A stretch of 64,000 nt of DNA from positions 80,018,693 to 80,082,692 of the forward strand of contig NC_035449.2 of assembly GCF_002127325.2 (NCBI RefSeq). The letters are read 5' to 3'. Positions 14,216 to 27,180 of the stretch are shown here, one piece after another (position 1 is the stretch's first letter; each line of letters begins with the position of its first letter). The position numbers were made by a program, and so were the translations under genes. The DNA comes from Helianthus annuus (taxonomy: Eukaryota; Streptophyta; Magnoliopsida; Asterales; Asteraceae). Below the pieces are notes generated by a model that worked only from the letters and a program-made list of their open reading frames with translations, was not told where the DNA came from and did not search any database.

Positions 14216-16070
14216 AAAAATCTGACTTGCCGGAGCTCCCAGGTTGGTAAGCGTGGAGCATGAATCGGCATCTTTCTTAAGTTTTATACGGTAACGTCAA
14301 TCATACAAACGGTAAAGAGGTTTGTTTATGTTTGTTGGTTATAATTACAAGTGATTAGATGATTTGATTGCATATGGTAAATCAAGGACATTAATTTGTA
14401 CTTGTATTTTCCTACATCTGGTTGGAAGACAAGATGATGAACCACATCCCTGAACATTTGTTTGGTAAACCTACAAGTGGAAAAATCAATCAAACTTATT
14501 TTCCGGAAAAACCATTTTGATTAAAACAAACTTAAGTGTTTTGAAATCTAAATGGGAAAATAGTTTGTTGATAGGGGGAGTTCTGATTGTTTATGCGCTA
14601 GTGAATGGCGAATTGATGTAATTCTATATCGGTTGTCAAGTTTTGTACAGTTTGTTTTGTGTTCAAGTGTGTCTAGAGTTTAGATAGTTTTTCAAATTTC
14701 TTTAATGTGTTTGCATTTTAGGGGGAGTAGATAATTTTGAAAAATCCAAAAACATTAGAAAATTTGAAAAAGCAAAAAACATGATAAAATTTAAAAATGA
14801 GTTTTTGTTGCATAAAAGAGGAAATGATAGTACATCAGTGGACTATCACAACATGCTAAAGAAATGTAAAGTAAAAATGTGATAAACAGTCTTACTGTGG
14901 ATGTGTCAGTAGGTTTTCGCATATTTAGTAAATTGAAACGAGATATAAACCTAAATTCAAACTTGCTTGATTCGTGGGTAACTATTCTTGAATATATGGG
15001 TAACCCCCGAAATCTTGTTTGAAAGGTCCCGTATTCTGAAATACTAGGTCTTTATGTTCAGTGATATCTGGGGTATTATCCCGAGACTTCTGCTGTATGG
15101 AAATACTGACCTAGTCCCCGGATAATACTTTCTGCAAAAAGCTTTGAAATATAAGCTTGCCCTCAGCAAGCTGATGAAATAATAAAATTGATAGTCGCTG
15201 CTGTTGTAACAAAAGATTCTCTAAAGGGGACCCACCAAAAGTCGAAGCCGTCATCTCTCTGCGTATACGGAAGTATCGACCTGAGCTCTCACGGCCCTCG
15301 CACATAACCCCTTTTACAGATATCATCTGTGGTATACTCACTTGTAAGACTGAATATTGGGATTTGGATACGGGAGTATATTCAAGTGGAGTGATACACA
15401 ATTAAGTTTAAGTTCCTAAAACATTAATATTGTATCTCGAATCGATTGAAATTTGTGTGAGAATTTAATGAGGACCAATATACTGACAATCTAGGTAAAT
15501 TGTTTAAAGCTTCAAATGTTTAAAGCTTAACGGTGTTAGTGATTTGTCTCAAATCTGATATGATCCTCTTGCACAAACTCACAAAAATATTGTTTGTACA
15601 TAGTTCATTTCTGCATTTACTTACTTTCAGAAAATCCAAAAAAGATTTTTGGTGTGTTTTAGCATAAATTTTGAAAAAGTCAAAAAGATTTTCGGCAACT
15701 GATATTGAAAAACAGATTTTCAAAATTCTATGTGCTAAACATGATGAACAGTTGGTTTGGGAGATTGTAATGTTTTGATAAAGTGATAAAATTCCAAGTG
15801 GTTCATCTTTATATGCTTAATTGTTTGTCATAAAACTTATGCATGTGGTAGAGTTTTATGCAGGTAAAGTCATTATTTGAGGGGGAGTGAATGTTGGAGA
15901 TGAGAAACTCTAAAGATGTCAATATGAAAGTGAGGGAGTCTGTTGGTGATAAAAGAGAGAGATGAAGACAGAGTGAGAAAAGCCCAGAGTCTGTTCAAGA
16001 CTGAAGAAGTAAAGGACATGAAGTTGACAAAGACTTGATTAACGACTCCATCAACATCTGAGGGAGAGTC
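14216..16070 (+). other. Cop-G non-coding 3' internal region
   Basis: About 1.85 kb between gag and the 3' LTR where an autonomous element would carry pol. No pol motif is seen in any frame. It contains GGGGGAGT purine stretches at about 14574, 14720 and 15880, resembling polypurine tracts, and ends with the presumed functional tract just before 16071. Confidence 0.75.
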
Positions 16071-16504
16071 TGTTGATGCACTTCATCTGTTGATTTCGTC
16101 TTGGATCAATCTTAGTCTTAGTGTGTTATATTAGGGCTCATTGTACGAGAAAATAGGCGAGTGTATGTGTGTTAGCAATAGGTTTCGCTTGTAGTGGCAT
16201 AAGCTGAAGGTTCCGCTTGTGTGTCACTATGAGGTTCCGCTTATACGTACATGTACGTATAAGCGAAACCACAACCCTATAAATAGGGTCATTCAAGCGA
16301 TACCTCATAACAATTGGTGTATGGTCATGTATGGTACGGCGAAGCCCTGCCAAGTCGTCTAAGGAGCTTGTAACTTGTTAGAAGAGCAGTAAACTGACAA
16401 ATTAGTGAAATCAAGCTAAACAAAGACTGTAACAATGAATTCCGCCTCTGTTTCAGTCTGAGCACTCTTCTGATTGACTCGTCAGGTCATCTAACGATCC
16501 TACA
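16071..16504 (+). repeat. Cop-G 3' LTR (434 bp)
   Basis: Near-identical to the 5' copy, with a few substitutions and small indels. Followed by the TCTAG target duplication. Confidence 0.95.
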
Positions 16505-16509
16505 TCTAG

Positions 16510-17502
16510 CTCCGTCAGAACTCGAAGAACTGTCTACGCAACTACAAGAACTCTTGGAAAAGGGTTTCATACGTCCTAGCTCTTCGCCATGGGGAGCTCC
16601 AGTGTTATTCGTAAAGAAGAAAGACGGTACCTTCAGAATGTGTATCGACTACCGCGAACTCAACAAGGTGACCGTGAAGAATCGTTATCCTCTTCCACAC
16701 ATTGATGACTTGTTCGATAAGTTGCAAGGGTCGACTTATTACTCTAAGATTGACTTGAGATCGGGGTACCATCAGCTGAGAGTCCGAGAGGAGGACGTCT
16801 CCAAAACAGCATTCAGAACTCGTTACGGCCATTACGAGTTTCTGGTTATGACTTTTGGTTTAACGAATGCACCTGCGGTCTTCATGGATCTCATGAACCG
16901 AGTGTGCAAGCCTTACCTGGATAAGTTTGTCATAGTGTTCATCGACGACATCCTGATCTATTCTAAGAGTCAGGAGGGACACGAGCAACATCTGAGGCTT
17001 ATTTTGGAACTTCTTCGAAAGGAGCAGTTGTATGCCAAGTTTTCAAAATGTGACTTTTGGCTTCGCGAAGTCCACTTTCTAGGCCATATGGTAAACAAGG
17101 ATGGGATTCATGTAGATCCATCCAAGGTTGACTCGATCAAGAACTGGCCTGCACCCAGCACACCAACAAAAATCCGCCAATTCTTGGGTTTGGCACGATA
17201 TTACAGAAGGTTTATCAAAGATTTCTCCAAGATTGCGTAACCTCTCACTTCACTGACTCAGAAGGGTGTCACCTATCGTTGGGGTGATGCACAGGAGTCC
17301 GCGTTTCAGCACTTAAGAGATAGACTTTGTAGCGCGCCTATCCTCTCATTGCCTGAAGGCACAGATGATTTTGTGGTTTACTCCGATGCTTCCATTAAGG
17401 ACTTGGTTGCGTGTTGATGCAACGTGACAAGGTCATTGCCTACGCATCACTCCAACTTAAAGTTCACGAAAGGAACTACACTACGCACGACTTGGAATTG
17501 GG
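16510..17502 (+). pseudogene. gag-pol: Tek-A reverse transcriptase and start of RNase H
   Basis: Directly continues the protease block in frame across the Cop-G insertion. Reverse transcriptase copies element RNA to DNA. Landmarks: [32 protein letters not shown], the catalytic [10 protein letters not shown] at about 16939-16968, [17 protein letters not shown] and [14 protein letters not shown] Pro to Thr change spoils the LVMPFG motif (LVMTFG). TAA at 17238 replaces the usual Gln of KIAQPLT. A one-base loss near 17395 shifts the RNase H frame after the YSDAS motif. The block ends at Lrd-H. Confidence 0.93.
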
Positions 17503-19942
17503 TGTCACACCCCAACCGATGGCGGAAACATCGGGATGAAACGAAAACGAGATTGCAAGAGACTTCATAACACTAATTGTGTCAATATTTAAATAAACCC
17601 ATTTCATTTCATGAATTTCAAATTGTCAAACATTACATAAAATCCAAATACAACATGTTCAAACATAAAAACATCAAATCATATTAAACCTAACACGTCT
17701 AAATGTGTTTCTAGGTGTCATCGCTACTTCATTTCATAGCAATCATCATCTTCAACCTGTAACATGTTTAAAATACAATTCAATGCAAAAGCAAAGGCGA
17801 GTATACAAGTTTGATACTTACATAGCATAAAAAGATAAGTTTAAACGATTCCTCATAGCTAGCATGTGATTCAAGATAAACATTAAAGTCGGCATGTGTC
17901 TAACATATCAAACCAATGATGAAACGCAATATGCTCATGACATAACCACAAGTCTACGGGCGGTGCGTTAATCCTATAGCGCTATATATGTCACGGATAG
18001 GCTCGTACGAAGTTAATGATAAGTCTAACACAAGATGTCCTCAACCCAAGTTTAAAGTATCAAGCAATCACGTATACAAGCATGTTATAGGAACGTTTGT
18101 GCAATTAAGTAAAATGTTCATGTGTAAGTTTTGGTAAGTAAACATGTTACACCCCAAAAAGTGGTAAACGTAAAGAGGGGAATTCGAGTATACTCACGTT
18201 GATTGCGTTGCGATTTCTTGTAAGAACGTACGAGTAAAGATCGGAACAATCCAAGAGAACGAAGAAACGGTTTATCCTAGATGTGAAAATACCACACGTA
18301 AATGATCTTATAAATTTTTCATACATTAAATAATATCTCTAAAATTTATGGTTTATAATCGGTTATATGTCATCCCATTATTACATTTAATTGTCATAAA
18401 AGAATTATAGTTAAATATTTTATAATTGAAGGGAAATGAATTAAGAATAACAATAAAATAAGAAGAAAAACTGATAACTTGTGATTTAAAGTTTAGAAGA
18501 AAAGAATGAATTTATAATAAAAGAAAGGAAACGGAAAAGAAAAGAACATTTGGTAAAAATCTAGACACGTTCGATACATAACAAACTTTAGTAAATAATC
18601 ACGAATATCATATGACACACTTGTATAGAGTGTCATCTTGATTCTACGAGAGAGAAAAGAAAGTTTATGGAATAGTTGCATAACTGTCCGTTTTATGTGT
18701 AACAATTAAAATAAATTTTAGTTTAATCATACTATTTTCTTACAATATTAATGAATGTAGAATGAGCCCTGGCTATATAACAAATTATTATTTATTTGAA
18801 AAAAAATAAGAAAAGAATTTCAATATATTTTGTGTTCGAAATAGAAACCTAATCTTTATATAAAAATTCTAAAGACAAAATGATTACATTAACCAAAATT
18901 TAATCAAAACACATGCGACCTCTTGAATATGTTAATTGACAAAGTGAAATCAATTTATAAGATAAAATAAAATATGCTACAAATTTCTAAAAGAAACAAA
19001 ACTGTGATATTTAGAAAAATTAATGACATTATCACTAGCATTTCATATGTGCTAATCAACTCAATAGTCCTATTCTAAAACAAGGCACCCAAGTTCTAAG
19101 AAATACAATTAATTCAAAAAAAAAATATTAGGAATATATATCCTGATTAAGTAAATTGAAGGAAACAAGGAAAAGAAAATATAAAAGAACAAAAAATTTA
19201 AGACTACCTTCTAAGAAGAAAATCCAAGAATAAAATGAATTCCAAAAATTTGTTGCTTTTTTGCTAAACTAGAGAGTTTGAGAGAGAAGTATGGAGTGAT
19301 TGATAAAAATGGGTGAAGGTAAACAAATATTTATAGTGTGCTAATTCTATAGAATAAATTTGGCTTTAATGATGGAAAGAAAGGTAAGTTATTATGTTTT
19401 AACTTGATTTATTTGAATATTAATGGGTTTTAATAAGTTTAGCAAGGTTTAATTGACATAATGGTGAGGTTAAACACAATAATGGTGAGGTTTGATTGAC
19501 CTTTAAGTTGTTCGGTTACTAGTTTGGTCTATGGTGTTTTGAATTCCCGTGATTACCATTTAAAATGTTCGGTTACTAGTTTCTATTAGATGTATTTCAT
19601 AGAGAAAATAAACTCCCATTCGTTATAATCATTGAATTAGTAGTATTGCTTTAAAATCTGAGTATTATTATACTACCCTAATTTATAAATATATAAAATT
19701 AGTCAAAATTTTAATTATGGTAAAAAGTTTGAATGTCTAAGACGTTTCTTAGGTAAAAATTATATGTTGATTTAGAATTTTAAATCATTAAGTAATTATA
19801 TTAGTTAATTTAATATAACACAATGTTATAAATAATAAATAAAAATTAAACGATAATAAAAATTTCATTTTTTTATTACACTTAAAATCCGATTTATAAA
19901 CCGGTCGGGTTTTTCTAAGATTCATTTTTGGCGGATGTTACA
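17503..19942 (-). repeat. Lrd-H 3' LTR
   Basis: On the minus strand it begins TGTAACATCC and ends TGTGACA. Contains ATCCTATAGCGCTATATATG at 17971-17990, the shared TAGCGCTAT palindrome. The ORFs inside are shadows. Confidence 0.93.
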
Positions 19943-22892
19943 GTCTCCCCTACTTTAGGAGATTTCGTCCTCGAAATCTAAGAGGAAGACTTTTAAAGAT
20001 TCAAAAGAAAGAATAGATGAGACTTGATCGCGAACGAGGTTCGTATAAAAGACAAAGAATAAGGGAGAATAAGGGGAGTATAAAAGCGAACGAGTGATTC
20101 TAAGTGAATGCAAGTATAAGAATGGCATAAGTATCAGATAGACAAAAGTAGTGTGTTAAGAATGAGGTCTCGTCGTGGATAATCAGATTTAATGCATTAG
20201 CAATGCATTTGTGAGTTGTTAAAGTTGCATATTAGGTCCAAACATGGTCTGTAAACACTGAATTTCTCATGGCACGTTTTTTTCAAAAGTTTAGTAACAT
20301 GGTGAAAACACTTATATATAAGAAGTACCAGCGGTGTATCCCCCATGGTTTGACCATATTACGTCCGTTTCGTATTCGGTGTCATGTTACGTTCCGTGTC
20401 TTACCATACACAGCGGTACACTCTATGGTTCTCATGCGCTTATCACTATAAACCCGTGTGCACCCGCGATTATTTTGATCGTCGCATGATCCGCATAACT
20501 TGTACTAATTGTGTATGAATCGGGGTATACATAAATTTGAAAATAAGAATGTGTACGTATAAGAATGTAGTATATAAGCAAGTCCATGCTTAAGTATGTA
20601 TGGGACCCATGCAAGCGAATCTCTCGGATTCCACTCGCGTACGGGTACGAATGTATGAATCAAGAGTATGAATGAAAGTATGAGGCATAGATATAAGTTT
20701 AATATGATTATTCAAATAAGTATGACCATAGACATAAAACGTATAAGTAGTATAAGTATAAGCATAAACGTATGAGTATAAGCGTAAGCATAAAACGTAT
20801 GAGTATAAGCGTAGGTACGAATAATAAAATTACGTATATAGTGTATGCTGAAGCATAACGAAATTGGGCGTTATATGCTCGAGAAATTTTAATATGTAAA
20901 ACGAATGACGTAAGCGGATTCGTCGCGAGGTATCGACTAAAACGTGTATGATGATTTACATGTATCGTTGTTTAAGCCAAAAGTTGAGTTTATTGAATCA
21001 AAACTAGATTGAGTTTGATTTGGAATGTAGAATGTAGTTTGTAAATGTAGATAACAGAAAGTACTCATTGGTTATGCATAACATATTTTGTAATGAATGG
21101 AAATGCTACTTTTGTTTTAAAAGAGTTTACGTAAGTTGAAGATTGTCGGTTCCCGTGAAGTCTTCTTGCCCCCCCCCATGTTTAGAAATTTTGAATGACG
21201 TATTAAGCGGTGTATAAAAGTTCGTTGTAAATAATAAGTTCGTAGTATTTCAAAGGATCTTGCATTAAAATATGAAAGTTGAAATTTGAAGGTTCTTGTG
21301 AAAACGTTGATCCTTAGAAAAGAAATTTAGCAAAACGGACTTGGTGATCACTGGGAAGAGTTTTAACAAATGATTTGTTGATGTTAAAAAAATCTTTGGT
21401 AAAATGATCGTATAATATCTATAGGATATTATAAGTATATGAGAAAGTTAGTTTGAATTTCATTTGAGAATGAAAGTCTTTAGTGTGGTGATATAACGTG
21501 AGTGTGTTTTAGTGGTTAAGTCGAATATGAAGTTCATGGGCAAGAGATTCATTGGACCGATGTAAATTGATAGTTAGCATTTCGTAAGGTTTTGAATTTC
21601 GGGTAATAAAACGTTTTAAAGTATGATTAAGAATTTTGTGTATGCGAGTTATATAAAAAATAGATAGTAGGGTAAGAAATACGTTTGACAAAACAATAAA
21701 CTTTGAAATTTGATATAAGTAGGTTTTTTGATAAATAATAAAAGATTTAGGTATAAGATATGATCGGGTTTGCATAATAAAATTTTTTGAGGGAAAGTTT
21801 TGGTAACGATCACCTAGGTAAAGGAATCACCCCTAACCCAATGGTGAGGTCGTTTCACGTAAAGAAGGAGTGGAGCTAATCGTCAAGGTAAGGAAATCAC
21901 TCCTATGATATGTCTCCATTTTGGTTATAAGAAATATGAATAAAATTATATGAAGTCATGCATATGTATAAATGTATGAAAAAGGTTTAATATGTTGTGT
22001 GTGTGAAAAGAAAATATCGAAGGTAAATTTGAATTTGAAAGGTTGCATCGTATAAGATAAATAAAAGAAACACCTGTTTGATTAAAATTTGGATGGTTCC
22101 AAAATGGAACTTTGACTAACCAAAGTGGTCGAAAAGTCTTTTGAAGTTGAGGAGCATGCTTTGGCCTAATAGGTGGAATACTCTCGCCGACAAGTCGGTT
22201 AACGGTATTTACCCTTCCGGTTATTACATGTCCCAAATCAATCGAAATTTCGAGACTTGGCGGGATTTATGAAAAATCAAGGAGTGGAACTAGTCGACAA
22301 GGTGCGGGCTTCACCCCTAACTTGGCGATTTCGTATCCTAAGTGTGGTTGGTACTCGTCGGGTCAAAAATTTAATTTCAACACTTTGACGAGGGTCCACT
22401 AGAATTTTAAAATTTGAATTTCTCCGTCAAGGTGAGGATTTCACTCCTAGCTTGATGGTGAATTTCATGTAAAAAGGAAAAGTAGATGAATTGAGAGTTG
22501 TTCACCAAATTGTGGGTTTCACCCCTATTTTGGTGAAGTCGTCTCATTTGTGTATTACGAGTGGTTTTGATTTTAGTATAAATGAGTAAAAAGACGTATG
22601 TTAAAAATAATAAGAAGTATAAGCACAATAAGCATCTCAAGAAAATAACACGTAAACGACATTTCAAGAATAACTCTTAAGAATGGGACAATACAACAAG
22701 TATTAACAGATAATAAAGTAAGTATTAACACAAAACTGACATATATGTTTAAAAAGGTCAAAAGAAAACAATTAAGGAGCAAATAAAGTATCAGGCAAGT
22801 GGTTTAAGCAAAATAAAGCTCTAGAACTATAGACTAGGTTAAAGCATTCCTACTTTTCCTAATTCCCTATAGTTATGGCTCTGATACCAATC
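19943..22892 (-). other. Lrd-H internal region without protein-coding capacity
   Basis: Holds, in minus-strand order from the primer site: five hairpins with a GGGGTGAAACCC-like loop (22537-21808), a stretch without recognisable features, a short repeated block of GTATAAGCGTA words (about 20640-20830), the conserved TATATATAAG box at 20342-20309 and a hairpin plus polypurine tract at 19979-19943. No ORF looks like a gene. Confidence 0.8.
22877..22889 (-). promoter_or_regulatory. Lrd-H primer binding site (initiator tRNA-Met)
   Basis: Minus-strand TGGTATCAGAGCC, 3 nt from the LTR edge at 22893. Confidence 0.93.
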
Positions 22893-25332
22893 TGTCACAC
22901 CCCAACCGATGGCGGAAACATCGGGATGAAACGAAAACGAGATTGCAAGAGACTTCATAACACTAATTGTGTCAATATTTAAATAAACCCATTTCATTTC
23001 ATGAATTTCAAATTGTCAAACATTACATAAAATCCAAATACAACATGTTCAAACATAAAAACATCAAATCATATTAAACCTAACACGTCTAAATGTGTTT
23101 CTAGGTATCATCGCTACTTCATTTCATAGCAATCATCATCTTCAACCTGTAACATGTTTAAAATACAATTCAATGCAAAAGCAAAGGCGAGTATACAAGT
23201 TTGATACTTACATAGCATAAAAAGATAAGTTTAAACGATTCCTCATAGCTAGCATGTGATTCAAGATAAACATTAAAGTCGGCATGTGTCTAACATATCA
23301 AACCAATGATGAAACGCAATATGCTCATGACATAACCACAAGTCTACGGGCGGTGCGTTAATCCTATAGCGCTATATATGTCACGGATAGGCTCGTACGA
23401 AGTTAATGATAAGTCTAACACAAGATGTCCTCAACCCAAGTTTAAAGTATCAAGCAATCACGTATACAAGCATGTTATAGGAACGTTTGTGCAATTAAGT
23501 AAAATGTTCATGTGTAAGTTTTGGTAAGTAAACATGTTACACCCCAAAAAGTGGTAAACGTAAAGAGGGGAATTCGAGTATACTCACGTTGATTGCGTTG
23601 CGATTTCTTGTAAGAACGTACGAGTAAAGATCGGAACAATCCAAGAGAACGAAGAAACGGTTTATCCTAGATGTGAAAATACCACACGTAAATGATCTTA
23701 TAAATTTTTCATACATTAAATAATATCTCTAAAATTTATGGTTTATAATCGGTTATATGTCATCCCATTATTACATTTAATTGTCATAAAATAATTATAG
23801 TTAAATATTTTATAATTGAAGGGAAATGAATTAAGAATAACAATAAAATAAGAAGAAAAACTGATAACTTGTGATTTAAAGTTTAGAAGAAAAGAATGAA
23901 TTTATAATAAAAGAAAGGAAACGGAAAAGAAAAGAACATTTGGTAAAAATCTAGACACGTTCGATACATAACAAACTTTAGTAAATAATCACGAATATCA
24001 TATGACACACTTGTATAGAGTGTCATCTTGATTCTACGAGAGAGAAAAGAAAGTTTATGGAATAGTTGCATAACTGTCCGTTTTATGTGTAACAATTAAA
24101 ATAAATTTTAGTTTAATCATACTATTTTCTTACAATATTAATGAATGTAGAATGAGCCCTGGCTATATAACAAATTATTATTTATTTGAAAAAAAATAAG
24201 AAAAGAATTTCAATATATTTTGTGTTCGAAATAGAAACCTAATCTTTATATAAAAATTCTAAAGACAAAATGATTACATTAACCAAAATTTAATCAAAAC
24301 ACATGCGACCTCTTGAATATGTTAATTGACAAAGTGAAATCAATTTATAAGATAAAATAAAATATGCTACAAATTTCTAAAAGAAACAAAACTGTGATAT
24401 TTAGAAAAATTAATGACATTATCACTAGCATTTCATATGTGCTAATCAACTCAATAGTCCTATTCTAAAACAAGGCACCCAAGTTCTAAGAAATACAATT
24501 AATTCAAAAAAAAATATTAGGAATATATATCCTGATTAAGTAAATTGAAGGAAACAAGGAAAAGAAAATATAAAAGAACTAAAAATTTAAGACTACCTTC
24601 TAAGAAGAAAATCCAAGAATAAAATGAATTCCAAAAATTTGTTGCTTTTTTTGCTAAACTAGAGAGTTTGAGAGAGAAGTATGGAGTGATTGATAAAAAT
24701 GGGTGAAGGTAAACAAATATTTATAGTGTGCTAATTCTATAGAATAAATTTGGCTTTAATGATGGAAAGAAAGGTAAGTTATTATGTTTTAACTTGATTT
24801 ATTTGAATATTAATGGGTTTTAATAAGTTTAGCAAGGTTTAATTGACATAATGGTGAGGTTAAACACAATAATGGTGAGGTTTGATTGACCTTTAAGTTG
24901 TTCGGTTACTAGTTTGGTCTATGGTGTTTTGAATTCCCGTGATTACCATTTAAAATGTTCGGTTACTAGTTTCTATTAGATGTATTTCATAGAGAAAATA
25001 AACTCCCATTCGTTATAATCATTGAATTAGTAGTATTGCTTTAAAATCTGAGTATTATTATACTACCCTAATTTATAAATATATAAAATTAGTCAAAATT
25101 TTAATTATGGTAAAAAGTTTGAATGTCTAAGACGTTTCTTAGGTAAAAATTATATGTTGATTTAGAATTTTAAATCATTAAGTAATTATATTAGTTAATT
25201 TAATATAACACAATGTTATAAATAATAAATAAAAATTAAACGATAATAAAAATTTCATTTTTTTATTACACTTAAAATCCGATTTATAAACCGGTCGGGT
25301 TTTTCTAAGATTCATTTTTGGCGGATGTTACA
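22893..25332 (-). repeat. Lrd-H 5' LTR
   Basis: Same length as the other copy. By eye only about half a dozen differences, such as the base at 17714 against 23106 and lengths of A or T runs. Confidence 0.93.
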
Positions 25333-25337
25333 TTGGG

Positions 25338-27119
25338 AGCCGTTGTTTTCGCACTTAAGATATGGAGACATTACATGTACGGTACCAAGTGCACCATTTA
25401 CACCGATCACAGGAGTCTTGAGCATATCTTCAAGCAAAAGGAATTAAACATGCGACAACGCTGATGGGTCGAACTCCTGAATGATTATGAATGCGCTATC
25501 AAATACCACCCGGGCAAAGCCAATGTTGTGGCCGACGCCCTCAGCCGAAAGGATACTATACCTAAGCGTGTACGTGCGTTACAACTTACCATCCAATCTA
25601 ACCTTCCCGCTCAGATTCGGGATGCTCAGGTTGAAGCATTAAAAGCAGAGAACATCAGGGCTGAGTCCTTACGAGGATCGAGGCAACGGCTAGAACGAAA
25701 GGAAAACGACGCCTACTATGTTAACGGACGCATCTGGGTTCCACTGTATGGAGACCTACACGAGCTTGTGATGGATGAAGCACATAAGTCTCGTTATTCA
25801 GTACATCCTGGTTCGGATAAGATGTACCACGATCTGAAGACTATATACTGCATAGCAACCTACGTCAGTAAATGCTTGACTTGTGCTAGGGTCAAGGTTG
25901 AATACCAGAAACCATCAGGCCCACTTCAACAACCAGAGATACCTAAATGGAAATGGGAGCAAATTTCCATGGATTTCGTTACTGGCCTGCCCAGATCTCA
26001 ACGCGGAAACGATACCATTTGGGTGATCGTGGATCGACTGACCAAGTCAGCACATTTTCTGGCTATCAAGGAAACAGATAAGTTTTCTACTCTAGCAGAC
26101 ATTTACCTAAAGGAAGTGGTATCAAGGCATGGAGTGCCAACCTCCATCATTTCTGATCGTGACGCGCGTTTTACCTCTGAACTGTGGCAAGCTAGGCACA
26201 AGTCTTTTGGCTCACGTTTAGATATGAGCACCGCTTATCACCCGCAGACGGATGGGAAATCTGAACGCACCATCCAAACCCTTGAAGACATGCTCCGGGC
26301 ATGTGTAATCAACTTTGGTAATGGCTGGGAGAAGCACCTCCCGTTAGTGGAGTTTTCATATAACAACAGTTACCACACCAGCATTCAGGCCGCTCCGTTC
26401 GAGGCGTTGTATGGACGGAAGTGCCGATCACCTCTCTGTTGGGCAAAAGTTGGTGACAGTCAAATCCTGGCCCAGAACTTGTAGTGGATACAACCGAAAA
26501 GATTGCTCAGATACGACAACGAATGGTGGCAGCTCGCGACCGTCAGAAAAGCTATGCTGATAAGCGAAGAAAGCCACTCGAGTTCCATGTTGGGGATCGG
26601 GTGCTACTCAAAGTCTCACCTTGGAAAGGTGTAGTTCGTTTTGTCAAACGAGGCAAGCTCAATCCGCATTATGTCGGACCGTTCGAAATCATTGTGAAAA
26701 TTGGCAAGGTGGCCTACAGGCTGAATCTACCTGAAGAATTCAGCGAAGTTCATAACGTATTCCATGTGTCGAATATGAAGAAGTGTATGTCCGATGAGAA
26801 CCTCATAGTTCCCTTAAAGGAACTCACTATCAACAACCAGCTGCGATTCGTCGAGGAACCAGTAGAGATTACTGATCGAGATGTTAAGATTCTCAAGCGC
26901 ACCAGAATACCTCTCGTTCGAGTCTGTTGGGATTCCCGTCGTGGCCCAGAGTATACCTGGGAACGAGAAGACCAAATGAAACTCAGGTATCTCCAGCTGT
27001 TTAAGAAAAGTGCAACCACTACGGAGATTGAAGCTACTGCAGAATTTCGGGACGAAATTCCAAATCAACGGGGGGATGATGTGACACCCCAGGAAAACCA
27101 GGAAACCATCGCAACATAA
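25338..27119 (+). pseudogene. gag-pol: Tek-A RNase H end, integrase and chromodomain-like tail
   Basis: RNase H residues [11 protein letters not shown] and [16 protein letters not shown] are followed by integrase, which would insert the DNA copy. The HHCC finger ([14 protein letters not shown] ... CLTCARV) has lost the short WWPGMK segment at about 25850. The catalytic D,D,E are present in [21 protein letters not shown] and [13 protein letters not shown] at 25462 interrupts RNase H, and an indel near 26466 separates integrase from the next frame (26484-27119). That frame holds the Del/Tekay C-terminal part, ending with [12 protein letters not shown] and [13 protein letters not shown], the chromodomain-like module thought to direct insertion into heterochromatin. 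Confidence 0.93.
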
Positions 27120-27180
27120 CTAGCTTCCTTAGTAACCACGAGCTAAATTTCGGGATGAAACTTTCTTAACAGGGGGAGAA
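27042..27180 (+). promoter_or_regulatory. Tek-A pre-LTR hairpin and polypurine tract, with a duplicated upstream version
   Basis: Hairpin GAATTTCGGGACGAAATTC at 27042-27060 is followed by a G-rich tract and TGATGTGACACCCC, which looks like an LTR start. About 100 bp on, a second weaker hairpin (27145-27163) and AGGGGGAGAA precede the real 3' LTR at 27181. The second tract is the functional plus-strand primer by position. Confidence 0.75.

Larger units (their letters stand above)
10681..16504 (+). mobile_element. Cop-G: non-autonomous gag-only element with short LTRs (copia-like)
   Basis: LTRs at 10681-11117 and 16071-16504, target duplication TCTAG (10676-10680 and 16505-16509), primer site at 11120, polypurine GAGGGAGAG before 16071. 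The internal 4.95 kb encodes only a degraded gag with coiled coil and CCHC knuckles; no protease, integrase or reverse transcriptase motif is seen. Copia affinity is inferred from LTR length, primer site and gag type. Confidence 0.88.
17503..25332 (-). mobile_element. Lrd-H: large non-coding LTR element (non-autonomous)
   Basis: Two 2440-bp LTRs (17503-19942 and 22893-25332) flank 2950 bp of internal DNA. Exact target duplication TTGGG (17498-17502 and 25333-25337). On the minus strand the LTR runs TGTAACATCCGCC to GGGGTGTGACA, followed by the initiator-Met primer site at 22889-22877; the polypurine tract is next to 19942. No gag or pol is detectable. Same family type as Lrd-D: matching primer-site flank, LTR 3' end and internal hairpins. 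Few LTR differences imply a recent insertion. Confidence 0.93.
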